From: Hyaloperonospora brassicae
Taxonomy: Eukaryota > Oomycota > Peronosporomycetes > Peronosporales > Peronosporaceae
Assembly: GCA_947650285.1 (NCBI GenBank)
Contig: CANTFL010000137.1
Location: 124,001 to 188,000, forward strand
DNA length: 64,000 nucleotides
Reading direction: 5' to 3'
In this document: piece after piece, positions 44,461 to 57,375 of the stretch
Numbering within the stretch: position 1 is the first letter of the stretch
Layout of the letters: every line of letters starts with the position of its first letter
Notes under the pieces: model-generated
Told to the model about the DNA's origin: nothing
Databases searched by the model: none
Seen by the model: the letters and a program-made list of their open reading frames with translations, nothing else
Made by a program: the position numbers and the translations under genes

Positions 44461-47400
44461 GGGAATTGTTCAATGCACGCTTAACAGTTGTTACATGGGC
44501 ACCTTGTTAAATATGTACGCCATTTCTGGCTAACGTCCCCGACCAGGGGCTCATATTTGCAGACAGGATAGTCAAAAGTAATTGGACGTCTTGATCAATG
44601 AGCGCCTATTTCTAGCTAACGTGATCGACCGCCGCCTCAGAGAGCTTCTAGGAGTTATGAAGACAGAGCAAATGACAAAGTAATATAAGTGCAACTCAAT
44701 AGATGCACACCCCACCATAAAAATCATACGACATCTGCGAGAATATTCGTATCTCCGTGGGTGCTTTTACTCTCACTCAAGGGTACTAAGTTACAGTCGC
44801 AAGAGCTAGTGGAGGCTGCAAGTATTGATTTGGAGTGCGATCGTGGCAGAATACCACGTCGGGTGTCAAAAGAAAAGAAACGATAGCGTAAAGATACCAC
44901 AACGATATGCAACTGTAAGTTTCAGCTCTATGCCTGGGTCATAAAGGATGGCCTTTGGCACTTAACAGTCAAGAATAGAGATCACTATCATCCATCCACT
45001 CTTGACCACTCTTAATACAGCTGGTCATGCAGCCACACGACGCCGAAACAAGAAACAAAAGCTCATGGTGGAGCTTCATATCATGCCGGGTGTGTCCCCG
45101 ATAAAGTCTTTAACCGCTTTGAGGTTAGAGAAACCAGGGGCACTAGCACACGCAAGGACTATATACAACGAGCGAGTTCGCATCCAGAAAGAGAGCTTAA
45201 GAGGAAAGGATACGATGGAGATACTTTTGGGTGATTTTCTTGAAAAACAGTACAGGTTTCAGTACGAGTGTGATCGTGAAGGGCATATTTCTCACCCAGT
45301 TTTTGCTCATACAATTGCGATCGATCTTCTACACCAATGTCCACATACACTGCTGATGTATTGTACGTACAAAACTAACAGATTTGACATACCGCTTCTG
45401 CACGAAGTTGGCCTCAAAAGCGTGTAAACTTCATGCTCCGAGTGCTTTATTTTCCTGAGGAATGAAGACACTGAATAATACAAATGGGCGCAAGGGCGTG
45501 TTGCGGAGTTGTATCGGACCACGAAAAAATGCCGCGCCTCGTGCCACTCACCCGATAAAGATTGCAACCGATTGCGATGATCATTTGCGTGCAGCGTATT
45601 TCCGCAATCAAAAATTTAATATGTTGTTGGCACATTGCAAATAATTTGCTTAAGAATTGCCGCTAGCATTTTACTATGGATAATTGTGACGAGTATATAA
45701 AGGATTGGATGGAGGTAGGTTCATGTAGCTTTGTCTAAAATTTCGTTAGCTTACTCATGATATTGTCCAATTGCAGGTGGTGCGGCCAGACACAAAAGAG
45801 AAATGGACTCAGTCATGGGGTGATTTTCAAACCAAAAATAAATTAGAGAAGAAGAGGGTACTTGGCTACATTACACGCCAGTGGATCCCATCTATTACCC
45901 GATTTGTATCCACATGGACGAACGAGTATTTGCATTTTAATAATGTGAACACGTCAAGAGTGGAGAGATCTCATGCTGCATTAAAAAAGTATATTAAGGT
46001 GTCGATCATGGACCTGTGGGATGTGTGCAATCAGATTGAGCTTGATTTGCTCAATTACGTGGCAGAATCAAGAGCAGATATTGGCGGCTGTGCTATTGGA
46101 GTGTGAACGAATCACGTTGATAATTGTTTTGCCGTTGTGGTTCAGTCTGTTTCAAGATACGCGCTAATGAAAGTTCACGAGCAAATGCTGCTATTAGATG
46201 ATCCAGCAGTGTGTCAACTTAATTGTTCTGGAGCATTAAGCACCACATTGGGGTTACCGTGCGCGTACAAATTCTATCACGAAAGCTCTCGGGAGGAGAC
46301 CTATACATTGGTGACTTTCATGCTCATTGACACCTTCGGCGTGTAGAAATATCAAAAAATTCACTAGATTTGCATCAGAACGTGGAAAAAAATATTGACA
46401 GCGTGGATATAGAATATCTCGCTCAAACTATGCTATCAACGTATCGTTACTTGGCTCCCCATCAATAGCTGGCCATGCATTACCAGCTTAAAGAGATGGG
46501 GTCGCAGACATTCAATTTGGCGAATCCGGCTATGGCAAGGGCGAAAGGTCGCCCCGACAGAGCCAAATACAAGAATCCACCGGGTATTCATGCCAAATAA
46601 TGTAGTTCAACTTAGAGAGACGCGTCACAATTCGAATTAGTTGAAGCGGCATTTGGCAGGAAGTGCGGTGTATGTGGCCAAAGGGGTACGAGGAATAATG
46701 CAAGAACTTGTCCGCAAAGGTACGGGAAGGCATCTGGGAGCACCGGCAATGGTACTGACAGCAATACCTCAGCAGCGACGTTACCCTTTTAAGCTCCTGT
46801 TAAATTAGATTGAGGAACACTTAAGTCACACCTATGTGTAAAGAATTACAGTGAGTGTAAGAAAAGAGTATTTTTCTACTTTCTCATTCACTTGCAATAC
46901 TCTTATCGTATTGGGAGTTCCACAACCGTACTTGTGGTAGATACAGTGGTGTAGGACTTACCTAGCCTACGTGAATTTGGGAGCATTAGATTAGCTATTA
47001 TGTTGAACCATACGATGCGAAACTTCCTGGTAACATGTAATTTTCCTTAACGTTATTTTGAGGCTAAACAAAACTGGTAGTATGCATGGCGCAACAGTAT
47101 ATGAGCTGAAAGAAATCCTTTTGATAAGCCTTCTTTCATTGCTACTATCTATCGACAAGCGAAAATATGTAGGATTGAAAACAGTAAGGATAGCGGTTGT
47201 GGATTGTCATCTATAGAAAAGATGGTTGGCTTTATACCTTCGAAATATACCTATAAGTCGCACGATCTCGTTGTGTTGCAAGCACAAGTGGTGCGACTCC
47301 TTCTCACCGATCACAAACAGTTCTTTGTTCATCCCCTATTATTGCCTGTATGAACCATCATTCAGGCACAGCGCTCAATCTTCGGGGAAGTGTTGCTTCT

Positions 47401-48170
47401 ACGTTCCAGTGATGACATCTTTTTGTTGCAATTTGCACGTTGCATGACGACCATGTTATAACGAGGCTAGAACAAACCGTACTTAGCTTACACTATTTCC
47501 AACGCTTTGACGAAGCTCAAAGCCCAAGTCTTAGGTGCTTAGTATATTTAACTCTGTTTTATATTTTGTCTTTAATCATCCTAAGTACGAATGTTTCCCT
47601 TGGACTCATGGGAACCACTCAATCTACGTGCCTATATCTTACTGGCTGATAATGGTACTGAGCCCATTAAACCAGCCAAAATATACGACGTGCTGCTTTC
47701 GCTACTTCGAAAGTAGCACCCCTACTTGAGTAACATATAAACTTAATCAAAACTACTGATGTAACGGGGTGGCCCATTACACATGTAATCGACCGGTACC
47801 TATGGTGGAATTTAATTAGCTGTTGAACCTGCTGCAATAGTTGGTTTGCAACTCGATCTCTATTTCAAGCTGGCATATATATCACAAAAAGCAAAATCCC
47901 TCTCAGCAAATTGTCAACAGCCCCACACTCACCTCACACGTCCCCGCTACGTACATTAACCTGTGTTTGACGACAAGACTTTTGCCTGATAAGCAACCGA
48001 TGAAGAATGAATGCTTTGCTTATACAAGAGGGTGCATTTAACAACAATTGTTAAATGTTTTAAAAACGCGTACATTTGTAAATTTTGTGGGAGTGCATTT
48101 TGCAACAATCATGTATGGTTTTTAAAAGGCGTGCATTTAGTAATTTTGTGGGTCGCATTTTTTAATTCCC
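44461..48170 (+). mobile_element. MULE DNA transposon nested in an LTR
   Basis: 3,710 bp from GGGAATTG at 44461 to AATTCCC ending at 48170. The ends share the outermost GGGAATT, and both carry ATGC(A)CGC motifs further in. The flanking nine bases are TGTTAAATA (left) and TATTAAATG (right), seven of nine equal, which fits a decayed 9-bp MULE target duplication. It encloses the transposase pseudogene. Removing it mentally brings the two LTR parts into register. A 22-bp piece of an LTR start (47760-47781) sits in its right part. Confidence 0.75.
44690..46789 (+). pseudogene. MULE transposase pseudogene
   Basis: Fragments in several frames keep the order of a MULE transposase. A basic FAR1-like N-terminal part contains CDRGRIPRRVSKEKKR (about 44840-44884). 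The catalytic MULE domain (45002-45427) reads LLMYCTYKTNRF, where the first catalytic Asp of the expected DCTYKTN is changed to Tyr. At 45771-46106 comes the strongly conserved WTNEYLHFNNVNTSRVERSH block. A SWIM-like segment (CSGALSTTLGLPCAYK, about 46220-46265) has lost its His. The C-terminal zinc knuckle CGVCGQRGTRNNARTCP is at about 46660-46711, followed by a TAA at about 46787. Stops, frameshifts and the lost Asp mean it is inactive. Confidence 0.85.
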
Positions 48171-48329
48171 TATTAAATGTATTAATACATTTTCCTTCTA
48201 CCAAATGTTATTATTTTTGTTAATATAAGCCTTCCTCTGCGCGTACAGTGAGGACAAAAGGCCCCTCTATACTATAACGGTATAAGTAGTGTGTACTGTG
48301 TCAGTTTAAGCAACTGATATCCCGTTCCA
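48171..48329 (+). mobile_element. Right part of the LTR split by the MULE
   Basis: Contains CCTTCCTCTGCGCGTAC, as in the degenerate LTR at 34677-35100, and a CCCGTTCCA end near 48329 resembling the CCCGTTACA terminus. The match is weak but in the right order and orientation relative to 44148-44460. Confidence 0.5.
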
Positions 48330-51300
48330 AGAGCCATTCGCCAACACCAAGTTAAATGATCGAGTATCCTAGAATTTTGCTATCATGCTTAAAAAAACCT
48401 TACCTGACCAAATCTGACGAGTGTTGTAATTGTAACGTGTGACCTAACGCTTATACGGGCACACTAAAATATTTTACCTACGATGGTAATGTTCTTTCAG
48501 TATCTGATCAGCTACTTATATTTTGTATTACAACGTCACTGAACTTTCATTGATCCAATTTGGTTTCAATACATTCAATTGGTTATTCTCGCTACATTTA
48601 TCGTATAATCATGTCTCCTCATGGATGAACTAGACTTTAACAGTCCTCCCAAGCGAGTAGTCTTTTTAATTACAGAGGGTAGTTAGAAAGTTATAGTATT
48701 TTGTGATAAGGAATGGTCAAGAAGTACAATTACTTTACTCCAAATCGTCCCCGATCATCCTACCTACATCTTACCAACCCTGCGCACTCATCGTGGAGTG
48801 TAAACAAATGTCTATGTCGCATTTGATCATGGATACTGGCTTATACAATATTAGTACAGATCATACAAAATCGCTAATTGACGGTAATTTTGCAAACGTT
48901 CTTTATCCGATAACTGTGTATGCATTGGAGTAATTTCTATTCTACTTTTCCAGTACATGATGGCTGTGATTACTCAATAGTGAAATGGTTATGATCAATG
49001 ACACGAGAGAGACGGGAATTTCATCTGCTGCATTCGATATAAATACGACGGGATCCGACTAGTCCAGCTGAGGCTTTATATACCTAGTTAATTGTGGATC
49101 CTGACTGAATACTATAACATTGTCCATCATAAACAGATTACACGTTTGGGTCATACTATCATTCTTTACATCATCAGTATCTCCGAATGGTAGTGGATCA
49201 TGTTATATATGTATATTTATATATATGTCAGATAGAAAGAAGCGTCCGTCACCTGTCAATCTTCCCAAGCATGATCTCGCTCTGTAAACGAAACCCCTTT
49301 ATCAGTGCATAACTTCCTTAAATAAAAAGATTATACTATGCAAAGTAGCGCATTAGAAGCCGTCTTAGATTTGTGATTATGACCTTTCTCGAATAAATAG
49401 TAAGTCTTAGCGTCCTAGAAGAATTAAGACCGGGAAAATTAAATCCATACATTCATATATATGGGGTGTCGTAACGACAAAATTTGTCGTCGATCCAATC
49501 GGCTCGTGATACATTTGTATAAAATGTAGCACAAAGCTTTTAAACCGCATAAGAGCGTGTGGTGTATAATCGAAAGCATCAGTCAATTTAAATGTGCAAG
49601 GGAGATGCACTCACACATTGCTAGCATATCAATATCGATTCAAACCGCCAACAGCTCGCGGTTCCGCCTCCCCAGAAATATAAGCTGAATCGACTTGTCC
49701 AAAGATGACGTCAAGTTGAAGAAGCGTATAAACCCGGCTGCATCAATTACCGTTGCCATATTCCGGTAATTGGTTTACCTGCCTACACCGTATAACCCGA
49801 TATTGAAAGCGTCAATATGAAACTTTATATACGGATTGAATATAGGGGTACTGTCTTTGGCGGTAAAGGTCTTTCGAATTACTGACTAGCTAATTATTGG
49901 CTGGCGCATGCCATGCTACTAGCCAATAAATTACCAATTAGTGCTGGTCTAGCGGAATGAATGGCGAGCAAGGAGGCATCGTAAATTTTGTGGTCCATAA
50001 ATATCGAGAAGATATCTTGGCAGATACATAAGGGGAATTTATGAAAGTACCAAATGATCGAAGAATGAGATTACCCAGTAAGATACTAAAAATGAGGATA
50101 GTGCACTAAATTGAATTCCGCTGATATTTACTATGCGTCTGAACAGACGCATGCCTGAATTCGCAAATATACATTCAATGATGTATTCTGCATTTCATCA
50201 TCTATTACTTATTCAATGATATCTCTATTTGTTGACAGTCGTTAATAAGAAGTAAAAGGTAGTTTGACGCGTCTTTCGTGATCTGTCAGTATTTTTAGTT
50301 ATTTAACTGCAACGCTCCTATGCTTCTATGCTTCAATATATTATAATTGTTGATGTTGTAATTACAATGTGTAGCTATTTCCTTGACGACAGCGTTGAGC
50401 TTAGAATCGCAGAGATAGCGCATTGTCAAAGGGTCGATCCAGATTATGTCAATTGGATTGTTACGGATACAACATACAAAGGCAGCAATATACAAAGAAA
50501 AGGTATATGTAATGACGATATATTACTAAGCTCTCTGTTGTAGGGTTGGATAAAAGAATGTCGATTTTACGGTGCACGTAGTGCAAGAGAGGTAGAAGTA
50601 AACAATATACAGTGTTAGGGATATACAGAGTTAGCTAATATCGTTTTTCACCACAACGATATCATTTTGTAGTGGCAAAATAATTTGAACGCGTCAAGTG
50701 CATATGGCGTTGTTGCCTCCCTATCATCTGTGCCAATTTTTCATGTGATGTATGTCCCTGTCCGATCTGTCGGACACTTAGTCACGCGATGCTCGTACCG
50801 TATGTCCAATCGATGCCACGGGTGGTAGGGGTGATGCTGATTGTCTATATACCGAGTCCGAAATTTGTAAAATTTGTGTGCGACATTGGTACCAGCATTT
50901 GAAGACCTAATGCGCACAAGCAAAGCTATTTTGGTCCTGTAAATCCACATCCAAAATATAGCACGATGTACATAAACGTCGTTACGATACATTCCGAATG
51001 TCACTCTATTTACGCTCATAAATTAAATTTGACGCTCGTGTCGTTAAATTTCTGAAACCTACGTCAACATATTCGGTACAGGCCATTTTCTAGGTGTAGA
51101 ATCAAGTGGGTTGGATCCAGAAGACAAAATTGACACCACCTAACTGCTGGGAAAGATCCAAAATATTGCAAGCAATGATACCTTTATAAAAAATTTGCCA
51201 AAATGATAGTTGTCATGTAATATTCGGTACGTGTGCATTCGGGGGTACAGTCCATATCAACGATATTTCTGATGGATAACTTTCTCCCATTTTTCACATC

Positions 51301-52493
51301 TCGGGTCATTTTTCATATAAAGCTTACAGTGCTTTTTCAATAAACGCAAATTTGCGTCGCATTTAGTATGTTTTTGACTATCGGTACACGCTTGTTATGA
51401 AGCAAACAAAAATGAATTCACTATCTATGACAACAAAGACTCTTGCGTTCAATCAAGTGTTTCTGTATAAATAAAACTGCTAGCTCCCTATACCCTTTAT
51501 AGTGATGTGAAGCTACGTATATCATATTTACACTGATGCCTTTGTGAGTAGTCTATGCTACCACCATTTATTACTGGAGTGTCATATTCCATCTATAGCA
51601 CTTCGTGTCCAGACTGCCGACCAACGGACTTACTGCCAAAATAATCTGGACACGAGTTCGTAATTGTTCATGACAGAGGATTGTTTGCACGCAAGATTGA
51701 TCACATATTAATACAGAGTTATGATCTCAGTTCGCGCTACCCAGATTTATGTTCTGTAAGATTACATAGAGGACAAGCGTATATTATCGAAACATATTTT
51801 AGTAGCTCCAAAAGTGGTTCGTGAAAACAAGCGTTTCACCAAATTTATTAACAACATCATGGCGGACGATGGTAGCTTTCACGCCGCACCTAAATCCTCC
51901 ACACATTAGAATAGTGTTAAGCAAAGATCATATCATTGCGGAGATGATGCTACTATAATTATGTACGTGGCAACGCGGTACCGCAAGTTTGTAGACAGGT
52001 CATCATTTATGACACATCTATCGATTTGCGACTGACATCCCACATGTACGTATATAATTCAAGAAAGAGCGGTATATAGAGAAGAAGTAAAATTAAACTA
52101 CATGCACTTGCTTGCAGCTGTCCGATACTACAAAAATTGTCAACATTGACGAAGTAGGTCGTAAAAGCGCAGATGCAGCAATAATACTTGAAGTGTAGAC
52201 AAAAACGCACAACCATAAGTCGCACTACATATCGTAGATGACGCTATGAAATTGGAAGATTTAATAAAGGTGGAATAGGTGGCATGTTAATATTTGACGC
52301 CTATGAATAAGTGCTTAAAGACCTCGTAATAAACTAGCTGATGTACGAGTTGTAATTGTTGTGCAGCTTCATGGAATAGTATTAAGAATGTAGGCATCGG
52401 CGTTCATAAAAGACAGCTTTTGTAGATTTATTTTATCTCTGCACAGATATACCCTGCGTCAAATCATCCCACACCATGCTGATATTTATAATA
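48330..52493. other. AT-rich DNA without genes
   Basis: Only short frames. Small palindromes occur, for example ATGCGTCTG/CAGACGCAT at 50133-50152 and an imperfect stem around 49880-49935 (TATTGGCT/AGCCAATA). I cannot assign a feature. Confidence 0.5.
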
Positions 52494-52557
52494 GGGAATT
52501 GCTAAATTCACACCCCTTTTCCTTAGATTCACACCCTTCCTTCAAAATCTTATATAT
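52494..52557 (+). repeat. Left TIR, 64 bp
   Basis: Identical to the right TIR in inverted orientation. It includes two copies of ATTCACACCC, at about 52507 and 52527. Confidence 0.93.
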
Positions 52558-54577
52558 CAAATCCCTATTCGTCATACGATTTGATTCTGACAAAAGTATT
52601 ACTTAATAATCTAGGCCATTAATTGGCAAGTAATACGTAAGAAATACATAAGATACTACTCACGCCTGTATCTATTCACAAATGTCAGTACCGATAAACC
52701 CGTTCCGGCAACGATGGAATGCGTGGCTCGATGGCGCAAATATCGGTCATGCGCGCGCAAAATGCCAAACAAGACAAGCAAATAAAGCACACGACAAGCA
52801 TCCGACGCCACCGTGCCACCTGAAGTAACAAATGTGCTGGTCTGGAAGTCGATCTGAGCTTTGCGAGTTTTTTTGCACGTGTTTAGATGGCCTCTGTCCA
52901 TGCGCGCAGTGATCCAATTTCTGGATGACACGAGACGAAACGATTTGTGGAACGTAATCAGAAGAAGAAACGAGAACGCACAGCGACACTTGTGGCAGTG
53001 CGTAGCAATTGAAGCGGGAACACGCAAAATGTGCGCGACTGGTTCAATGCCAAAGTGGTCGCACAAGAGTTGCGCTGTAACGGACCGAGCGACGTCCACT
53101 GTATTCTAATAACACAATACAAAGCTCACTGCAAAGTCAACTGCTTCGATTGGGAATGAACCGTTCGTGGTCAGGTCGTTCAGGTGAAGATGGAAGGAAA
53201 TGGCCATGAATGCGATCACTTTGTCTGCAGGTAGTAGCGAATCTCGTAGAGATCAATCACTCTGTAGTGTATTCAATACACATAGCAGCACATGAACTGC
53301 GTATGTTGGCAGCTACGTGGTGTAGTTATTGAGAGAGAGATCGATAGATGGACTTCGTATGACGACATCTCAGCTCAGATTTTTGGATACGAGTGCAACA
53401 AACGCATGCAGCGACTGACGATCCGGTCGAGTGCATGCTGACCACCTCGAGAAGGAGCTGGTACCTTCATTCCAGCTAATTAGTTGTCAATTTGCAGCAT
53501 GTGAACAAGTAAGCGACAGTGTCAGTTCGTGTGTATGTATATTCGACGTCATCTACTTACTGCGAGATACTGACTCTACCTCAAGATCAGTTTTCTGCAC
53601 GTGCTACAGCACTTGTCTATCCATGTAGATAAGGTATTGGAGCGGAGGCGGTGTTCTGCATGAAGGAGCGCCTTGCAATCTCAACTTGACGGTCCGAAGA
53701 TTTCGTAAGCCTTATCTTTGTAGCAGCAAAGAATGCAGCAAAACACTTGCTGACACACCTTACCGAGTAGCTCATACGCGCTTATCTCCACATAGCCACA
53801 GTCACTTGCTGTACTTGTGCCGCCGAAATGAACGTCTCATGAGGAACATACGGGTAGCACGGACAATAGATAGGCAGCGAGGAATGCACTTGTGATTAAC
53901 TGTCCTCGTATGAATCTTTGTATCGTGACGTTTACGCTTGACGAGGTTATGTTCCAAGTCACGAAGTGCCCAGTGTCGATCGATCATACAGAGACAAGGG
54001 CACAAAGCTGACCGTGCAGATCAAAGAAAAGTTCGAGATGGCAACAACTTATAGTACTTCGCCTCGTATTAAAAAGCGTATCGGTTACGATGGTATTGAT
54101 CTACTGTATACATGAACGACAGTTCCTACTTCCGTATCCAAGTTGTGGTGGCAGTGGTCTTTGCCTCACCAGAACGCGGCTGAAACTTCATCGTGAGAAA
54201 AATGTACACTTTGGTCCTGCGTGGGATGGTCAGCGGCGTTTATACTTAGCTGGAGACGGCACATTTATGTGGAAATGTAGCCGTTTCCTCCACTCAAAGC
54301 TTAGCTGCTCTTCGTCTCCGTGATGGAATTAGATGCGGGTTTGTCATCGGTATCCACTTGATCGACATTGGCCTCCTGGACCTCGACAGCGCCCTCCAAT
54401 GTAGCGCCAACGTTCGTCTTCTCCTTCTCTTCAACCATCATAGACTCGGCAACGGCTAAGCGTCACAGCTTCAGCCTCTCTAGCAACGTCAGATGCATCG
54501 GCAAAGATAGCCGTCTCGCCAATTGCAGCGGCTTCGGCAAGCTCAATTGAGTCAGTACCCGTCTTGGTCTCGACCTT

Positions 54578-54641
54578 ATATATAAGATTTTGAAGGAAGG
54601 GTGTGAATCTAAGGAAAAGGGGTGTGAATTTAGCAATTCCC
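54578..54641 (-). repeat. Right TIR, 64 bp
   Basis: Exact reverse complement of 52494-52557; the outermost bases are CCC at 54639-54641. Confidence 0.93.
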
Positions 54642-55763
54642 TTATAATATAATGCTAATAGAAGAAAAAATTGCCTGTTAAATTTGCTTTATGGACGGGG
54701 TAATACTGTTTTTACTACAAGAGACAGCCAGTCAAAAGGTTCTGTGCTCCGCACCCTGCAGTGTATATGGGTCGACTCGCCTCTTCGTCGTTTTTCTTGA
54801 AACTTATGGTGTTAAAGTGAAACATTAATTAATTGTCTCAGCTACAATCCCTTATTAATGAGTGATATTGCGATACAGGATCCTGTGACTTTATTGGATC
54901 TCACCCTTGATCTTTATTGCTTCAAACCAGATACCAGCTTGTGAACACTAAGCAATACATTACTCATGTAGGCGGACTTTCTATATCTCCGGTCATAAAG
55001 ACAAGACGGATTACAAGATTTAACATGCCAGTTTGCTTACGGTTAAACATATCAATTACTATCACTACAACATGCAATAAAATTATTATTTTCTCACTGG
55101 AACTATCAATCTTTGAGTTTTTAATTTGTGCAATGGGATGCTTCGAACCAAAAATTAACATAAATTTGCATGTATTTGTGATTGTATCACTCAATTTGAC
55201 ACGCCGATGCTACTCATTATCTAGGAATATCTAATTACTGGTAAATGAGTGAAAACCAAATCGTCTGATAAGAAACTGAAATCTAATTTGCATTTGCGCA
55301 ACCACGAATGTTAGCTGTTGACGACTCAAATCCGTATTTGTGTTTCATATCGATTATTTTTTGATGAAAATTGCGGTTTTTAATCTATGTGACAACACAA
55401 GATATCGATCACCAACTTTTATTCGCATTACATTTATGGGTTACGTAGACTCTGATGTAGTACACGCACGCCTTCTAATAAACTTCTTCTTGAAGGATTT
55501 TAATGAGCATCGACAACATATCTATTACAGTTGCCGAATTACATTTGAATTAGGTATCTGTGTGAGAATCGAATACAATTCCACACGCGGCTGTCGAAAA
55601 TTTGAATATTTCTAGTCGGCTCGTGCGTATTGTGCTGTAATAAAAAATTAGTGGTTCGTATTTATATCAGGATATTTGCAGAGCTGATAACACTAATTTG
55701 CGTGTCAACCTCGTCCTATATTGTATAAGCCAATTTGGTTCCTCTGAGTCGCGGACGCATAGG
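54642..55763. other. No gene recognised
   Basis: AT-rich. Frames of about 100 codons at 54917-55234 and 55340-55615 (+) have no recognisable domain and biased composition. Confidence 0.45.
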
Positions 55764-56203
55764 TAAAACGAGGTAGCCCGTTACATGAAATTGTCATTAA
55801 AGCAATTTGACAATGAAGAATATTACGTCAAATATTCTTTTAACAATATCACAGACAGGTGATATTGTTGAGATGACCGAAGGGTTTACTTATTAATTGA
55901 TATCGTGATGATATCAACCCATAAATCGCTGTTAGACGCGCGCAATGGGTGGTGAGTAGACGTCATCATACATATAGTTATATTAGTGTAATTAAGTCAG
56001 GAAAACAGAGATTCAAGAAGTTATAGGACTTAATTTTATAAATACAGTTTTACTTTTATTAGAGACTAGTCTGACTACTCAGTCTCCTTTCCTTACTCTG
56101 TGTTTCCTTTAAACACATAGCAGGGCACTGTCGACCACTGTCGTCAGTGAAAGCAATACTCCATACTGGTCAACCAGTACGTAGTCAACAGTGCCCCGTT
56201 ACA
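55764..56203 (+). repeat. Element 2 5' LTR, 440 bp
   Basis: Ends CCCCGTTACA. The first bases are decayed (TAAAACGA for TGTAACGG). Same family as the solo LTR at 22894. It is followed by CGGTAGCACTTTGTAGTCC, the PBS with its first base changed. Confidence 0.9.
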
Positions 56204-56253
56204 CACGGTAGCACTTTGTAGTCCGTCCAAGGACCACAACCCCATCGCTTAAC

Positions 56254-57375
56254 ATGAATATGCTGGACGATGTAGACGGCTACAGCTTTCACGTAATACG
56301 TGACAGCTACTCCCATTTGATCGACATCGAATGGAGTGAGATCGAACAAATGAGTTTGACCGTTGGCGAGGAAGCCATATGGGCCATGCCATCCTCAAGG
56401 GATAGGGACCAGCAACATGTCGTCATTAGCAAGTTCTTGCAACAGGAACTTGATGAGTCGCGAGCGCAGGTGACCTTGTTACAACAACAAGATCACCAGC
56501 GGACCGAAGCACTGAGACAACAACAGTCTCAGTCCGCAGAGCCGACGCGTGAGCGTCGACGGGAATCTCTAAACCTAGAGGTATTCAAGTATCGAGGAGT
56601 CGAGGAAGACTCCCTGTTGAGGCGGTTCGTCGAGCTGGACGATGCCATTGAAGCTCGTCGCATCGATGATGAGCGAATGCAAGTCTCATTCGCTCAGTCA
56701 AACCTGGCAGGAGAAGCCAGAGATTGGGCCCTGAACCTCGACTTGCACGAACCACATGTGTTTGAGCCGTTTAGAATCTTCAAGACCCTGCTCAGTGAGA
56801 CGTTTGAGACGCCCGGATTAGAGTCCAGGACTCTTTCGGAGCTCCTGCAACTCAAGCAGGGTAAGCGTAAGAGTCACGCTTACGCCCAACATGTACGCTA
56901 CCTTGCAAGCTGCATGGTAGTGAAATCTGTGAGTTACTTTTTGTTAATCAAAATCTTTATTCAAGGGCTTTCAGACGGTCCGGTTAGGGACCACCTGTTC
57001 CGCGGAGAGCTTAAGACGCTCTCAAAGGCAATCTTCGCAGCGGAGCAAGAAGATTATAGCGTGAGACAGTCTCACGTTACGTTGACCCCGCATCGTCCAC
57101 AGAGACGATTAGAAGTCGGAGGTCCAGAACCAATGGACCTCTGTAATGTCGAAGGCGAGAAACCTCGCCCTGCGAATGACAAGCAAACGGTGAGATGCTA
57201 TCGCTGTCAAAAACTGGGACACTACGCATATGAATGCAGTGTCCCCCGCTCAGAACCTCGCGGTGCTGAGCACGGTATTCACCCACCAGCAAGAAGAACT
57301 GGAGGGCGAGGGTCCGTTGCTGTTTCGAAGTCTCAACAGCGAAGTGGACCATCAAAAATCGGTCGGGATCAGTAA
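56254..57375 (+). CDS. Element 2 Gag
   Basis: 373 residues, intact from ATG to TAA. Same architecture as element 1 Gag: start MNMLDD, Gln-rich heptads at about 55-95, capsid block LLQLKQGKRKSHAYAQHVRYL at about 197-217, and zinc knuckle C315, C318, H323, C328. It lacks about 11 residues relative to element 1. That it stays open while pol is dead fits either a short time since inactivation or use of Gag in trans. The end overlaps a stem like that of element 1, but the slippery run is A AAA ATC, weaker than A AAA AAT. Confidence 0.93.
   Translation: MNMLDDVDGYSFHVIRDSYSHLIDIEWSEIEQMSLTVGEEAIWAMPSSRDRDQQHVVISKFLQQELDESRAQVTLLQQQDHQRTEALRQQQSQSAEPTRERRRESLNLEVFKYRGVEEDSLLRRFVELDDAIEARRIDDERMQVSFAQSNLAGEARDWALNLDLHEPHVFEPFRIFKTLLSETFETPGLESRTLSELLQLKQGKRKSHAYAQHVRYLASCMVVKSVSYFLLIKIFIQGLSDGPVRDHLFRGELKTLSKAIFAAEQEDYSVRQSHVTLTPHRPQRRLEVGGPEPMDLCNVEGEKPRPANDKQTVRCYRCQKLGHYAYECSVPRSEPRGAEHGIHPPARRTGGRGSVAVSKSQQRSGPSKIGRDQ

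Larger units (their letters stand above)
52494..54641. mobile_element. 2.1-kb TIR transposon, probably non-autonomous MULE-like
   Basis: Perfect 64-bp terminal inverted repeats start GGGAATTGCTAAATTCACAC. The element is flanked by TTATAATA on both sides (52486-52493 and 54642-54649), an 8-bp target duplication. The ends begin GGGAATTG like the MULE at 44461. With long TIRs and an 8-bp duplication, a MULE-type origin is likely, though hAT elements also make 8-bp duplications. Internal frames (52656-53099 -, 52861-53109 +, 53686-53895 +) show no transposase domain. Perfect TIRs suggest recent movement. Confidence 0.88.
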
